Positions 10,062-20,392 are shown, counted from the first letter of the stretch. The stretch: 64,000 bases of DNA from Polymorphum gilvum SL003B-26A1 (GCF_000192745.1 NC_015259.1:4541001-4605000); one strand, 5' to 3'. Translations and numbers: made by a program. Notes: generated by a model from the sequence alone, not told the origin.

Positions 10062-10412
10062 TCACGATTTGGCCGTGAAGGCGTCGAAGGCGGCGAGCGC
10101 CTCGGCGCCGTAGATCATCGACGGGCCGCCGCCCATGTAGACGGCAACGCCGATGGTCTCCATCACCTCCTCACGCGTCGCGCCGTATTTCGCGGCCGCC
10201 TTGGTGTGATAGGCCAGACAGCCGTCGCAGCGCGCCGCGATGCCGATGGCCAGCGCGATCAGTTCCTTGGTCTTGGAATCGAGCACGCCGGGCTGGATCG
10301 CGGCCCGGGCGAGTTCGTGAAAGCCCTTGGTCACCGCCGGAATGCCGCCGCGCAGGTCGGCCATGCGTCCATCGGTCTGCTCGATGAAGGATTGCCAGTC
10401 GCTGACCGCCAT
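10062..10412 (-). CDS. AhpD-like / carboxymuconolactone decarboxylase family protein
   Basis: A 116-residue all-helical protein of the CMD/AhpD family. The redox signature C-x2-C-x3-H is seen at Cys62, Cys65 and His69 (RCDGCLAYHT), with the upstream Glu50 in LDSKTKELIALAIG. This points to peroxidase or disulfide-reductase-type chemistry rather than lactone decarboxylation, but no substrate can be named. The short family length is normal; such proteins form trimers or hexamers. It is convergent with the rhodanese gene, with 19 bases between. Confidence 0.88.
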   Translation of the reverse strand: MAVSDWQSFIEQTDGRMADLRGGIPAVTKGFHELARAAIQPGVLDSKTKELIALAIGIAARCDGCLAYHTKAAAKYGATREEVMETIGVAVYMGGGPSMIYGAEALAAFDAFTAKS

Positions 10413-10605
10413 TTCGATCTCCTCGTGATGCTGACAGGGCCCGTCCGGCCCGTCGATGCTGCGGGCACAGCCCTAGCAGGTGCGCGCCAGGCGACGATTG
10501 ACCTTGCTCAAACCCGGCCACATCTTCTTCCACGCCGCAAGACGGCCCGGTCCCACCCCGGCCGTACGTCCGCAAGACCCTATCGCCGAAAAGGACACGT
10601 CCCTC

Positions 10606-10983
10606 ATGCCCGTCGCTGTCTGGTGCATCCTCCTCGCCGCCTTCCTGCCGATGGCCGCCGTCCTGCCGGCGAAGATGAACAAGGGCTTCGACAACGCCCG
10701 GCCGCGCGATCCGGCCTATTGGGCGGACGGCTTCCGGGCGCGGGCGCAGTGGGCGCAGGAGAACGGCTTCGAGGCGTTTCCGCTGTTCGCCATCTCGGTG
10801 ATCGTCGGCCTCGGCCAGGGCGGCGATGCGGGCTGGATCGACCGGCTGGCGGTGCTGTTCGTCGCCCTGAGGGTCGTCTACACGGCCTGCTACTGGCTCG
10901 ACCGGGCGACCCCGCGCTCGCTCGCCTGGCTTGCGGCAACGGCCACATCCTTGGCAATTTTCACAAGCCCCGTCTGGAGTTGA
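10606..10983 (+). CDS. MAPEG family membrane protein
   Basis: A 125-residue membrane protein with about four hydrophobic segments (residues ~3-20, 56-73, 83-100, 104-122). The MAPEG family signature region is present: RPRDPAYWADGFRARAQWAQENGFEAFPLF. Eukaryotic members are glutathione transferases or peroxidases of membrane lipids; bacterial members are largely uncharacterised. The ATG at 10606 fits the family N-terminus. A longer reading from 10480 adds a non-membrane, arginine-rich tail without family support. Confidence 0.82.
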   Translation: MPVAVWCILLAAFLPMAAVLPAKMNKGFDNARPRDPAYWADGFRARAQWAQENGFEAFPLFAISVIVGLGQGGDAGWIDRLAVLFVALRVVYTACYWLDRATPRSLAWLAATATSLAIFTSPVWS

Positions 10984-11057
10984 TCCGCCTCCCGGATCAG
11001 CAATTCGCGCCGGAGTGACCCGCCTGCCATTGCTTGCAGGGCGGGCATTCGATAACC

Positions 11058-12002
11058 ATGTCGATAGACACCGAGCGTCTTGCAGGCGGTAAGGGAGCCT
11101 TCGTGCCCAGTCCCAACCACAACGCGTCCGCGTTGATGACCTCCTCCGCAGATCCTGCAGCGCTGTCACCTGCCGAACGCCACATCGTCGACACGCTGAT
11201 TGCCGAACGCGGCCGGCAGGTCATGGCCAGCCCCTGGTGGCCGCTGATCCGGCCGCTGGCGCACAGGATCCTGCGCTACCGCGACGCGGTCGACATGGCC
11301 GACGCGATCGCGACCATGTCCGCCGACGACGTGTTCGCCCATCTCAGCGCGCTGCTGAGCCTTGACGTGACGACGCTCGGGCTGGAGCGGGTACCGGAGC
11401 GCGGTCCCGTCGTTCTGGTCTCCAACCACCCGACCGGGATCGCCGATGGCGTCGTGCTCTACGACGCGATCAAGAATCGCCGCCGCGACCTGTCGATCTT
11501 CGCCAACCGCGACGCGATCCGCATCAACCCGCGGCTTGCCGAGATGATCGTGCCGGTGGAATGGCGCGCAGAATTCAAGACCCGTGAAAAGACCAAGGAG
11601 ACGCTGCGCAATGCCGGGCGGGCCTTTGCCCAGGAGCGGGCCGTCGTGCTGTTTCCCTCCGGTCGCCTCGCCTACTGGCACGAGGGCAAGCTGACGGAAC
11701 GGCCGTGGATGACATCGGCGCTGGCGCTCGCCCGCAAGCACCGGGTGCCGATCATCCCGATGCACATGGGCGGGCGCAATTCCGGCCTGTTCTATTTCCT
11801 CGCCCGGGTATCGACCGAGTTGCGCGACATGACGGTGTTCAACGAGCTGCTGAACAAGAAGAGCGCACGATTCCGCGTTCATTTCGGCAAGCCGATCGCG
11901 CCCGAGGCCCTGGACGGCGATGCGGCCGAGCAGACCGACCGTCTGCGCGTTCATTGCGCCGAGACGCTCGGTCGCGATCCGGATGCGGAGTTTCGCCCCT
12001 AA
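11058..12002 (+). CDS. PlsC-like lysophospholipid acyltransferase domain protein
   Basis: About 314 residues. The acyltransferase core spans the middle of the protein: VVLVSNHPTGIADGVVL contains the catalytic NH...D motif, FANRDAIRINPRLAEMIVPVEW is the acceptor-binding block, and LFPSGRLAYW replaces the usual FPEGTR motif. This subgroup is close to acyltransferases linked to ornithine-lipid or haemolysin-like proteins, but the substrate is not determined. ATG at 11058 is chosen; a TTG at 11034 and an ATG at 11136 are possible. The stop codon abuts a double palindrome, which may end the transcript. Confidence 0.78.
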   Translation: MSIDTERLAGGKGAFVPSPNHNASALMTSSADPAALSPAERHIVDTLIAERGRQVMASPWWPLIRPLAHRILRYRDAVDMADAIATMSADDVFAHLSALLSLDVTTLGLERVPERGPVVLVSNHPTGIADGVVLYDAIKNRRRDLSIFANRDAIRINPRLAEMIVPVEWRAEFKTREKTKETLRNAGRAFAQERAVVLFPSGRLAYWHEGKLTERPWMTSALALARKHRVPIIPMHMGGRNSGLFYFLARVSTELRDMTVFNELLNKKSARFRVHFGKPIAPEALDGDAAEQTDRLRVHCAETLGRDPDAEFRP

Positions 12003-12040
12003 AGCATATTCCGACCGATTCGATCCGGTCGGAATATGCT
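12003..12040. repeat. Intergenic palindrome A (15-bp arms)
   Basis: AGCATATTCCGACCG at 12003-12017 and its exact reverse complement at 12026-12040 flank an 8-base loop. It begins one base after the stop codon of the acyltransferase gene and ends where palindrome B begins. Hairpins of this kind recur between genes in Rhizobiales genomes. It may help stop transcription, but no T-run follows. Confidence 0.8.
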
Positions 12041-12086
12041 GGAGCGCTTTCCGATCAAGCGGTTCCGCTTGATCGGAAAGCGCTCC
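12041..12086. repeat. Intergenic palindrome B (perfect 22-bp arms)
   Basis: The left arm 12041-12062 (GGAGCGCTTTCCGATCAAGC + GG) and right arm 12065-12086 are perfectly complementary across a 2-base loop. The sequence resembles the dispersed 'GCGCTTTCCGATCAAG' palindromes I recall from many Rhizobiales genomes. Together with palindrome A it forms an 84-base composite element between the acyltransferase and recQ genes. Confidence 0.85.
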
Positions 12087-12167
12087 TAGCGGCGCGTCGT
12101 CCACAGACGGAGATTGCCCCGCCGGCACGAATAGGGGAAGGTTCCCGAATCAGGGAATCAGCCGCTC

Positions 12168-14030
12168 ATGCCGTCACCGCAGCCGCTTCTAGCCGACACG
12201 CCCGCGCCGCGAACCGTCGCGGATCCGCACCGGATCCTGCAGGACGTGTTCGGCTATGCCAGCTTCCGCGGCCGGCAGCAGGAAGTGGTCGACACGCTGA
12301 TGGCAGGCGGCGACGCGGTGGTGCTGTTCCCGACCGGCGCCGGCAAGTCGCTGTGCTACCAGATCCCGGCCCTGTGCCGGCCGGGTACCGGCATCGTCAT
12401 CTCGCCGCTGATCGCGCTGATGAAGGACCAGGTCGGCGCGCTGAAGGCAGCCGGCGTGCGCGCCGCCGCGCTGAATTCGGCGATTTCCACCGAGGAGCAG
12501 GCGGCCATCGGCGCGGCCCTGCGGCGCGGCGAGCTGGACCTGCTCTATGTGACGCCGGAGCGGGTGGCGACCATCGGCTTCGCCCGGCTGATGGAGGGCG
12601 TGCCGATCGCGCTGTTCGCCATCGACGAGGCGCATTGTGTCAGCCAGTGGGGCCACGACTTCCGGCCCGAATACCTGATGCTGGCATCGCTGGCCGAGCG
12701 CTATCCCGGCGTGCCGCGCGTGGCGCTGACGGCGACTGCCGACCCGCACACGCGTGAGGATATCCGCCTGCGGCTGAAGCTCGACACGGCACAGGTGTTC
12801 ACCACCAGCTTCGACCGGCCGAACATCCGCTACGAGATCGTCGAGCGGGCCAACCAGCGCCAGCAGCTGCTCGATTTCCTCGCCCGCCACAAGGGCGAGA
12901 GCGGCATCGTCTATTGCCTGTCGCGGGCGAAGGTGGACGACATCGCCGGCTGGCTGACCGAAAAGGGCATTCGCGCCCTGCCCTATCACGCCGGCCTGGA
13001 GCGCGAGACGCGCGAGGCGAACCAAGACGCGTTCCTGCTGGAGGAAAGCCTCGTCCTCGTCGCCACGGTCGCCTTCGGCATGGGCATCGACAAGCCGGAC
13101 GTGCGTTTCGTCGCCCATCTCGACCTGCCGTCCTCGGTCGAGGCCTATTACCAGGAGACCGGCCGCGCGGGCCGCGACGGCGCGCCGGCCGAAGCCTGGA
13201 TGGCCTATGGCATGGCCGACATGGTGCAGCGCCGGCGCATGATCGCGGAAGGCGACGCACCCGACGAGGTGAAGCGGGCGGAAACGGCCAAGCTGAACGC
13301 CCTGCTCGGCATCTGCGAGACCGCCGGCTGCCGGCGCCAGGCCCTGCTCGCCCATTTCGGCGAGGACTATCCCAAGCCCTGCGGCAACTGCGACACCTGC
13401 CTGTCGCCGGTGGAGACCTGGGACGGGACGGAGGCGGCGGCCAAGTTCATGTCTGCGGTCTACCGCACCGGCCAGCGCTTCGGCTCAGCCCATGTCATCG
13501 ACGTGCTGCTGGGCAGGGAGAACGACAAGATCGCCCGCTTCGGCCACGACCGACTGTCGGTCTACGGCATCGGCCAGGAGCATCCGGCCAAGACCTGGCA
13601 GTCGGTCGCCCGCCAACTGGTGGCGATGGGGCTGGTCGGCGTCGACCACGCCAATTTCGGCGCCCTGGTGCTGACCGACGAGGCACGCGCGGTGTTCCGC
13701 AACGAGCGGCAGGTGATGCTGCGCCGGGACCGGGCGGCGGCGAGCCTGAAGCGGGAACGCGGCGGCCAGGCCGGCAGTCTCGCCGACGACCTGGACCAGG
13801 AGGACCGGCTTCTGTTCGAGCGGCTGCGCCGGCTGAGGACGCAGATCGCCCGCGATAACGCGGTGCCGCCCTATGTGGTGTTCCCGGACGCGACACTCGC
13901 CGGCATCGCCCGGGCGCGGCCGGTGACGCCCGACGCACTGCTGGCCGTGTCCGGCGTCGGCCAGTCCAAGCTGGAACGCTACGGCGAGGCGTTCCTCGAC
14001 CTCGTCGAGGCCTTCGAGGCCGGGGTGTAG
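12168..14030 (+). CDS. recQ: ATP-dependent DNA helicase RecQ
   Basis: A 3'-5' DNA helicase for recombination and replication-fork repair; 620 residues, full length. The N-terminal helicase domain has [17 protein letters not shown] (Walker A) and [20 protein letters not shown] (DEAH box plus RecQ aromatic loop). Domain 2 has [20 protein letters not shown] and [10 protein letters not shown]. The zinc-binding segment carries four cysteines (CETAGCRRQ... CGNCDTC), a winged-helix RQC region follows, and the C-terminal HRDC domain includes the segment [20 protein letters not shown]. The ATG at 12168 fits family members. No LexA-type box is visible just upstream. Confidence 0.97.
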   Translation: MPSPQPLLADTPAPRTVADPHRILQDVFGYASFRGRQQEVVDTLMAGGDAVVLFPTGAGKSLCYQIPALCRPGTGIVISPLIALMKDQVGALKAAGVRAAALNSAISTEEQAAIGAALRRGELDLLYVTPERVATIGFARLMEGVPIALFAIDEAHCVSQWGHDFRPEYLMLASLAERYPGVPRVALTATADPHTREDIRLRLKLDTAQVFTTSFDRPNIRYEIVERANQRQQLLDFLARHKGESGIVYCLSRAKVDDIAGWLTEKGIRALPYHAGLERETREANQDAFLLEESLVLVATVAFGMGIDKPDVRFVAHLDLPSSVEAYYQETGRAGRDGAPAEAWMAYGMADMVQRRRMIAEGDAPDEVKRAETAKLNALLGICETAGCRRQALLAHFGEDYPKPCGNCDTCLSPVETWDGTEAAAKFMSAVYRTGQRFGSAHVIDVLLGRENDKIARFGHDRLSVYGIGQEHPAKTWQSVARQLVAMGLVGVDHANFGALVLTDEARAVFRNERQVMLRRDRAAASLKRERGGQAGSLADDLDQEDRLLFERLRRLRTQIARDNAVPPYVVFPDATLAGIARARPVTPDALLAVSGVGQSKLERYGEAFLDLVEAFEAGV

Positions 14031-14035
14031 CGCCT

Positions 14036-14677
14036 TCAGGAGCCTGCCTTCGGCAGTCCCTTGTAGGCATCGTCGCCCCAGACCTCCTTCACCCGACGGT
14101 CCCGGCCGCAGGCGTCGCGATAGCCCTTGTAGGCACTGGCGCGAGTGACGTAGCCGAAGCGGGTGAGCGTGCGTTCCTGGCTGCGATAGTAGTCCTGATG
14201 GTAGTCCTCGGCGGGCCAGAACGGCGCTGCGTCCTCGACCGGCGTGACGACGGGTCGTCCGAGGGCCTGCTCCGCCGCGGCGCGTTCCGCCTCGGCGGCC
14301 CGGCGCTGCGCCTCGTCGAGGACGTAGATCGCCGTGGTGTAGCCGTGACCTCGGTCGCAGAACTGACCGCCGGCATCGGTCACGTCGACGGTGCGCAGGA
14401 AGATCGCGACGAGATCCCGGTAGCCGACCCTGGCCGGATCAAACTCGATGCGCACCGCCTCGCGGTGACCGCCGGCCTCGTAGGTCTTGTAGGTCGGGCC
14501 TTCGGTCGTGCCGCCGGTGTAGCCGGAGACCGTGGCCGTGACGCCGTCGACCTTGTCGAGATCGGCTTCCACGCACCAGAAGCAGCCGCCGGCGAAGATC
14601 GCGGTCTCGGCTGCGGCGGGCAGGGCGTGACCGGCAGCGAGTACGGCGACGGCGAACAGGGCGCGGAGCGGGCGCAT
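14036..14677 (-). CDS. msrA: Peptide-methionine (S)-S-oxide reductase MsrA, exported
   Basis: Reduces methionine-S-sulfoxide in proteins. The catalytic motif GCFWCVEADL is present near residue 32, with the reactive first cysteine. It is followed by the family blocks GYTGGTTEGPTYKTYEAGGH and the segment with DRGHGYTTAIYVLDE. A hydrophobic signal sequence (LRALFAVAVLAAGHALPAAA) indicates a periplasmic enzyme. ATG at 14677 is chosen because AGGGAG lies about eight bases upstream and the signal peptide begins there; the longer reading from 14719 disrupts this. The C-terminus keeps extra cysteines for resolving the disulfide. It is convergent with recQ. Confidence 0.93.
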   Translation of the reverse strand: MRPLRALFAVAVLAAGHALPAAAETAIFAGGCFWCVEADLDKVDGVTATVSGYTGGTTEGPTYKTYEAGGHREAVRIEFDPARVGYRDLVAIFLRTVDVTDAGGQFCDRGHGYTTAIYVLDEAQRRAAEAERAAAEQALGRPVVTPVEDAAPFWPAEDYHQDYYRSQERTLTRFGYVTRASAYKGYRDACGRDRRVKEVWGDDAYKGLPKAGS

Positions 14678-14792
14678 CGAAGATCTCCCTTGAAGCGGAT
14701 ACCCCAGCAATAGGGGCATCGGGCGGCGGCGTCAGCCCCCGCCGGACGGCGCTCGCGCGGCTGTGATCGGACGTGACGGGCCCCGCGACCGC

Positions 14793-15872
14793 TCAGCGCA
14801 CGTCGAGGAACCCGACGATGCGGCGCATGTCGCGCAGCACCGGCTGGGCGATCGCCGAAGCCCGCTCGGCGCCGTCCTTCAGCACCCGGTCGATCTCGGC
14901 CGGGTCGGCCATCAGGCGGCGCATCTCGCCGGCGATCGGTGCCAGCCGCATCACCGCGATCTCGGCCAGCGCCGGCTTGAACACGGAGAACGGCTGGCCG
15001 CCGTATTCGGCCAGCACCGCCTCCTTGGCCATGCCGGCGAGCGCGGCGTAGATGCCGACCAGGTTGTCGGCCTCGGGACGATCCTTCAGGCCGTCCATCT
15101 CGCCCGGCAGCGGCTCCGGATCGGTCTTGGCCTTCTTCACCTTCTTCGAAATGGCGTCGGCGTCGTCGGTGAGGTTGATACGCGACAGGTCGGAGGGGTC
15201 CGACTTGGACATCTTCTTGGTGCCGTCGCGCAGGCTCATGACGCGCGTCGCGGGACCCGCGATCACCGGCTCGGTCAGCGGCAGGTAGAGTTCGTCCGGC
15301 AGTTCGGGCGAAGGCGTCGGATTGGGCACGCCGATGCCGAGCTCCCTGATCCGCTCGGCGAAGTCGTTGTTGAACTTCTGCGCGATGTCGCGGGTCAACT
15401 CCAGATGCTGCTTCTGGTCGTCGCCGACCGGCACGTGGGTGGCGCGGTAGGCGAGAATGTCGGCGGCCATCAGGTTCGGATAGGCGAACAGGCCGACCGA
15501 GGCGTTCTCGCGGTTCTTGCCGGCCTTGTCCTTGAACTGGGTCATGCGGTTGAGCCAGCCCATGCGCGCGACGCAGTTAAAGATCCAGGCCAGTTCGGCG
15601 TGTTCCTTGACCTGGCTCTGGTTGAAGATGATCGACTTCGCCGGATCGATGCCGGACGCGATGTAGGCGGCCGTCACCTCGCGCGTGGCCGCGGACAGTT
15701 CCTTCGGATCCGGAAAGCCGGCCGTGATGGCGTGCAGGTCGACGACACAGAAGATCGACGGCATCTCGTCCTGCAGCGGCACCCAGCGCGAGACGGCGCC
15801 GAGATAGTTGCCGAGGTGAAGGTTCCCGGTCGGCTGGACGCCGGAGAAGACACGGGGCTCGAACGCCTTCAT
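14793..15872 (-). CDS. trpS: Tryptophanyl-tRNA synthetase
   Basis: Class I aminoacyl-tRNA synthetase that charges tRNA-Trp; 359 residues. The HIGH-type motif is [12 protein letters not shown] (residues ~15-26), and the KMSKS loop appears as [10 protein letters not shown]. The AHIQR-like and dimer-interface segments ([16 protein letters not shown]) are typical of the bacterial enzyme. AAGGGA precedes the ATG. It is last in the minus-strand series glnD-murJ-trpS found in many Rhizobiales. Confidence 0.98.
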   Translation of the reverse strand: MKAFEPRVFSGVQPTGNLHLGNYLGAVSRWVPLQDEMPSIFCVVDLHAITAGFPDPKELSAATREVTAAYIASGIDPAKSIIFNQSQVKEHAELAWIFNCVARMGWLNRMTQFKDKAGKNRENASVGLFAYPNLMAADILAYRATHVPVGDDQKQHLELTRDIAQKFNNDFAERIRELGIGVPNPTPSPELPDELYLPLTEPVIAGPATRVMSLRDGTKKMSKSDPSDLSRINLTDDADAISKKVKKAKTDPEPLPGEMDGLKDRPEADNLVGIYAALAGMAKEAVLAEYGGQPFSVFKPALAEIAVMRLAPIAGEMRRLMADPAEIDRVLKDGAERASAIAQPVLRDMRRIVGFLDVR

Positions 15873-15978
15873 ATGCTGGTCCCTTGGATGCGGCCGGTTG
15901 GAAGGGCCTGATGCGGGTGGAGTCGACTTGCCGGCGTCTTATGGCGAAGCGGCCCCGGCAACGCAAGGGCCGCGCGCG

Positions 15979-17556
15979 CTACAGATCGCGGGGCGTGCCC
16001 TGGCGCCGCCTCAGTGTGCGGAACCGGCCGACCAGATCCGTCGCGCCGGTGATCTGGACGAAGACGACGAAGCCGCCCATGCCGAGCACGACCAGCCCGG
16101 CGAGCGTCAGGAAGCGCACGGCCAAGGCCGGGGCCGTCAGCCAATGCTCGGCAGCGAGCGCGCCGAAATGGACGACGACGCCCATCACCAGGCTGGCGAG
16201 CACCAGCAGGGACGTCCGGCGCAGGACGGTGCCGTCGGGCACGAAATGGCCGCGCCGCCACAGCACGATGCCGAGCAGGGCCGCATTGACCCAGCCGGCG
16301 ATGGTCGTCGCAAGCGCGATGCCGACATGCTGAAGAACAGGGAACAGGGCGAGCGACAGCGCCACGTTGACCGCCGCGCCGACGCCAGCGAACCACATCG
16401 GCGTCCTGGTGTCCTCGCGGGCGAAATAGCCGGGCGAGAACACCTTGATGAGCACGAAGGAGGGCAGGCCGAAGGAGAAGGCAGCGAGTGCGGCCGCCGT
16501 GCCGTCGACGGCGGCGGCGTCGAAGGCGCCGCGCTGGAACAGCACCGCGACGATCTCGTGCGGGATCACGGCCAGCGCCACCGAGGCGGGCAAGGTAAGG
16601 GCGAGGGCGAATTCGAGCGCGTTGTTGAACGTGCGCTGGAACTCGGCCTCGTGACCGGACCGCAGCTGCCGGGTCAGGCTCGGCAGCAGGACGACGCCGA
16701 TGGCGATGCCGATGACGCCGAGCGGCAGCTGGTAGAGCCGGTCGGCGTAATAGAGCAGGGCGTTGGCGCTGGCCTGCATGGACGCGATGATCTGGCCGAC
16801 GGCAATGTTGATCTGGGTGATGCCGCCGGCGACCACGCCGGGCAGGCCGAGGATCAGCAGGCGGCGGACCGACCGCGTCAGGCGCGGCCGCAGGATCGGG
16901 ATCGAGAAGCCCAGCCGCCTGAGGTCGGCAGCCACGAACAGCAGCTGGATGACGCCGGCCAGCGCGACACCGGCTGCCAGGATCGCTCCCAGCGCGACGT
17001 CGTCGGGCACGCCGACGACCGCAACGACGGCCAGCACGGCGACCATGACGACGTTGAGCATGACCGGGGCGAAGGCGGCGGCGGCGAACCGCTGGTAGGT
17101 GTTGAGGATGCCGCCGACAAAGGCGAGCAGCGACATGAACAGCAGGTAGGGAAAGGCGATCCGCGACATCAGCACCGTGAGGTCGAATTTCGCCGGATCG
17201 GAAAGGAAGCCCGGTGCAAGGACCCAGACGACCGCAGGCATAGCGATCTGGGCGACCGCGGTCAGCCCGAGCAGGGTCCAGAACAGCACGGCCGCGACCT
17301 CGCCGGCGAAGCGGCGCGCGCCGTCCTCGCCCCGTTCCTCGACCGTCCGGCCGAACAGCGGCACGAAGGCGGAGTTGAACGCGCCTTCCGCGAACAGCCG
17401 GCGGAACAGGTTGGGCAGCCGGAAGGCGACGACGAAGGCGTCGGCGACCGGCCCGGTGCCGACCACGGCGGCGAGCGTGGCGTCGCGCAGGAAGCCGAGC
17501 ACACGGCTGGCGAGGGTCGCGGCGCCGACGGTGGCGAAGTTGTGCAGCAGGCTCAT
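15979..17556 (-). CDS. murJ: Lipid II flippase MurJ (MviN)
   Basis: Integral inner-membrane protein of the MVF/MOP superfamily that flips the peptidoglycan precursor lipid II to the periplasm. The 525 residues show about 14 hydrophobic segments. The N-terminus MSLLHNFATVGAATLASRVLGFLRD and the segment VADAFVVAFRLPNLFRRLFAEGAFNSAFVP are diagnostic of MurJ. It starts 16 bases after the glnD stop and is followed by trpS, an arrangement suggesting co-transcription. Confidence 0.97.
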   Translation of the reverse strand: MSLLHNFATVGAATLASRVLGFLRDATLAAVVGTGPVADAFVVAFRLPNLFRRLFAEGAFNSAFVPLFGRTVEERGEDGARRFAGEVAAVLFWTLLGLTAVAQIAMPAVVWVLAPGFLSDPAKFDLTVLMSRIAFPYLLFMSLLAFVGGILNTYQRFAAAAFAPVMLNVVMVAVLAVVAVVGVPDDVALGAILAAGVALAGVIQLLFVAADLRRLGFSIPILRPRLTRSVRRLLILGLPGVVAGGITQINIAVGQIIASMQASANALLYYADRLYQLPLGVIGIAIGVVLLPSLTRQLRSGHEAEFQRTFNNALEFALALTLPASVALAVIPHEIVAVLFQRGAFDAAAVDGTAAALAAFSFGLPSFVLIKVFSPGYFAREDTRTPMWFAGVGAAVNVALSLALFPVLQHVGIALATTIAGWVNAALLGIVLWRRGHFVPDGTVLRRTSLLVLASLVMGVVVHFGALAAEHWLTAPALAVRFLTLAGLVVLGMGGFVVFVQITGATDLVGRFRTLRRRQGTPRDL

Positions 17557-17572
17557 GGCGTTGCAGGATCCT

Positions 17573-20392
17573 TCAGGGCGCAGTCTGCATCACGAGAGCG
17601 CCGGAACCGGCCTCGGGCCGGCCTTCGACCGCGTCGCGCAGCCGCTCGCGGATGACATCCTGGCGTCCGACGTTGGCGATCTTCTGGCCGGTCAGGTCCG
17701 TGACGTAGAAGACGTCGACGACACGCTCGCCGAAGGTCGAGATATGGGCAGAGCCGATGTTGAGGTTCAGCGTCGCGATGGCGCGGGTAAGATCGTAGAG
17801 CAGACCAGGACGGTCGAGCCCGGTCACCTCGATGACGGTGTAGCCATCGGACCAGGAGTTGTTGACAATGACGTCGGAGGCGACCCGGAACGCCTTCATG
17901 CGGCCCTTGGCGGCGGCCTTCCTGGCGACAGTGTCCGGCAGGGGCGCCTCGCCACGCAGGGTCTTCAGGATCAGGTCCGTGATGCGCTCGCCGCGCCGAC
18001 GCTCGTCCGCGTCGTCGGGCAGTTCCCGGCTGATGAAGATCGTGTCGAGGGCGAAGCCGTCGGTGGTGGTGTCGATCTGGGCGTCAACGATGTTGGCGCC
18101 GGTGACGAAGCACGCGCCGGCGATCGATGACAGCAGGCGGGGATGGTCGGGGGCGAGCACGGTGATCTCGGTGACGCCCTCGAAAGCGTGAGTGGTCACC
18201 TCGGCGGCGAACTTGCGGTTCTCCGCATCGGCCCGACGGATCAGTTCGGCATGGGCAACCGTGCGGTCGGGATCGACACGCAGCCAGTAGGCTGGATAAT
18301 GGCGGCCGACATAGGCCTTGCGCTCGCTTTCCGGCCAATGGGCGAGGCGTGCCTCGAGCGCTGCCTTGGCCTCGGAGACGACCTCCTTGCGCGACAGTTC
18401 GCTGTGGCCGCCGCTCAGATGAGGTTCGCACTCATAGTAGAGCGTGCGCAGCAGCTGACCCTTCCAGCCGTTGAAGACCCCCGGCCCGACCGCGCGGATG
18501 TCGGCCACGGTGAGGATCAGCAGCAGCTTCAGCCGCTCCATGCTCTGGACGATGCTGGCGAAGTCCGCGATCGTCTTGCGGTCCGACAGGTCGCGCGACT
18601 GGGCCATGGTGCTCATGTCGAGGTGATGCTCGACCAGCCAGGCGACGGTGTCGGTCTCGTTGTCGTTCAGCCCGAAGCGCGGACAGAGCTTGCGGGCGAT
18701 GCGCGCCCCGGCGATCGAATGGTCCTCCGGCCGGCCCTTGGCGATGTCGTGCAGGAACATGGCCACGTAGAGAACGCGCCGGTTCTGGATCGTGCCGATC
18801 AGGCGGCTCGCCAGCGGGTGATCCTCGCCCGACCTGCCGCGCTCGACCTCCGCCAGCACGCCGATGGAGCGGATCAGGTGCTCGTCGACGGTGTAGTGGT
18901 GGTACATGTTGAACTGCATCATCGCCACGACCTTGCCGAAATCGGGCACGAAGCGGCCGAGCACGCCGGCCTCGTTCATGGCCCGCAAGGTCGCCTCGGG
19001 GGCGTTGCGCGAGGTGAGGATCGACAGGAACAGTCGGTTCGCCTCGGGATTGTCGCGCAGCGCCGCATTGATAAGCTTCAGCGAGCGGTGGATGAGCTTC
19101 ATCAGCTCGGGATGCAGGCTGTACTCGAGCCGGTCGGCGATCTGGAACACCCGGATGAGGTTGACGGGATCATCCCTGAACACGCCGTCGCCGGCGGCGT
19201 TGATGCGGCCGTTCTCAACGACGAAGCCGGGCGCCTCGCGGATCGGCTGCGCCGCCGGACCGCGGGCGCCGCGCAGCTTGAGCATCAGCCCGCCGAACCC
19301 CTGGCTGCGCGGCGACTTGACGTGCTGGGCCTCCAGCGCCGCGCACAGGATGCGGGTCAGATCGCCAACATCCTTGGCGACCAGGAAATAGTGCTTCATG
19401 AACCGCTCGACATCCTTCATGCCCGGATGCTGGGTGTAGCCGAGGCGGATGGCGATCTCGCGCTGGACGTCGAAGGACAGGCGCTCCTCGGGCCGGCCGG
19501 TGAGGAAGTGCAGGTGGCAGCGCACCGCCCACAGGAAGTCCTCAGACTTGACGAACCGGTTGTATTCGCCGCGCGAGAGCACGCCGCGGCTGACCAGTTC
19601 CACCTGGCTGCGGACGCGGTAGTGATACTTGGCGATCCAGAACAGGGTATTGAGGTCGCGCAGGCCGCCCTTGCCCTCCTTGATGTTGGGCTCGACGAGG
19701 TAGCGGGAGGTGCCTTGCCGCTTGTGCCGCTCGTCGCGTTCGGCCAGCTTGGCGGCGATGAACTCGGAGCTGGTGCCGGCGACGACCTCCTGGTCGAAAC
19801 GGGCCTGCAAGTCGTCGAACAGCGCCTCGTCGCCCCAGATGAAGCGGGCCTCAAGGATCGCCGTGCGGATGGTCATGTCGGAGCGCGACAGGCGGATGCA
19901 CTCGTCGACGGTGCGGGTGGCGTGGCCGACCTTCAAGCCGAGGTCCCACAGCATGTAGAGAATGTATTCGACCACCTGCTCGCCCCAGGGGGTCTGCTTG
20001 TAGGGCAGCACGAACAGCAGGTCGACGTCGGAACCCGGCGCGAGCGTGCCGCGGCCGTAGCCGCCGACGGCGACGACGGCCATGCGTTCGGCCGCCGACG
20101 GATTGGTGATCCGGTAGACGTGCCAGAGCGCGAAATCGTAGACGACGCGGATGATCTCGTCCTGCAGGTGCGACAGGCGCTGCGCGCAGGACAGGCCGCC
20201 GCCGTCCTCGTTCAGCCGGCGCTCGGCGAGATCCCGGCCGTGCTTCATGGCGGCCTTCAACTCGGCCAGAACGGCCGAGCGGACCTTTGGGTCGGTGCCG
20301 ACGCCGTCATGGGGCGCCGTCAGGTCGGTGAGCTTCTGGCGCAGGGCGTCCGCATCGATCAACTCGGAGAAATCCTCGGCCTGAAATTTCAT
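17573..20392 (-). CDS. glnD: Bifunctional [protein-PII] uridylyltransferase/uridylyl-removing enzyme
   Basis: Senses glutamine and controls nitrogen assimilation by adding UMP to, or removing it from, PII proteins. The 939-residue protein has all four family parts. The nucleotidyltransferase centre has GGYGRGTLAPGSDVDLLF (~110-127). The HD hydrolase domain has FLHDIAKG (HD at ~548-549). Two C-terminal ACT domains begin around EITVLAPDHPRLLSSIAGA and VIEVTGLDRPGLLYDLTRAI. The ATG at 20392 begins MKFQAEDFSELIDADAL; the frame extends upstream to 20494, but that part looks non-coding. It heads the glnD-murJ-trpS series. Confidence 0.97.
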   Translation of the reverse strand: MKFQAEDFSELIDADALRQKLTDLTAPHDGVGTDPKVRSAVLAELKAAMKHGRDLAERRLNEDGGGLSCAQRLSHLQDEIIRVVYDFALWHVYRITNPSAAERMAVVAVGGYGRGTLAPGSDVDLLFVLPYKQTPWGEQVVEYILYMLWDLGLKVGHATRTVDECIRLSRSDMTIRTAILEARFIWGDEALFDDLQARFDQEVVAGTSSEFIAAKLAERDERHKRQGTSRYLVEPNIKEGKGGLRDLNTLFWIAKYHYRVRSQVELVSRGVLSRGEYNRFVKSEDFLWAVRCHLHFLTGRPEERLSFDVQREIAIRLGYTQHPGMKDVERFMKHYFLVAKDVGDLTRILCAALEAQHVKSPRSQGFGGLMLKLRGARGPAAQPIREAPGFVVENGRINAAGDGVFRDDPVNLIRVFQIADRLEYSLHPELMKLIHRSLKLINAALRDNPEANRLFLSILTSRNAPEATLRAMNEAGVLGRFVPDFGKVVAMMQFNMYHHYTVDEHLIRSIGVLAEVERGRSGEDHPLASRLIGTIQNRRVLYVAMFLHDIAKGRPEDHSIAGARIARKLCPRFGLNDNETDTVAWLVEHHLDMSTMAQSRDLSDRKTIADFASIVQSMERLKLLLILTVADIRAVGPGVFNGWKGQLLRTLYYECEPHLSGGHSELSRKEVVSEAKAALEARLAHWPESERKAYVGRHYPAYWLRVDPDRTVAHAELIRRADAENRKFAAEVTTHAFEGVTEITVLAPDHPRLLSSIAGACFVTGANIVDAQIDTTTDGFALDTIFISRELPDDADERRRGERITDLILKTLRGEAPLPDTVARKAAAKGRMKAFRVASDVIVNNSWSDGYTVIEVTGLDRPGLLYDLTRAIATLNLNIGSAHISTFGERVVDVFYVTDLTGQKIANVGRQDVIRERLRDAVEGRPEAGSGALVMQTAP

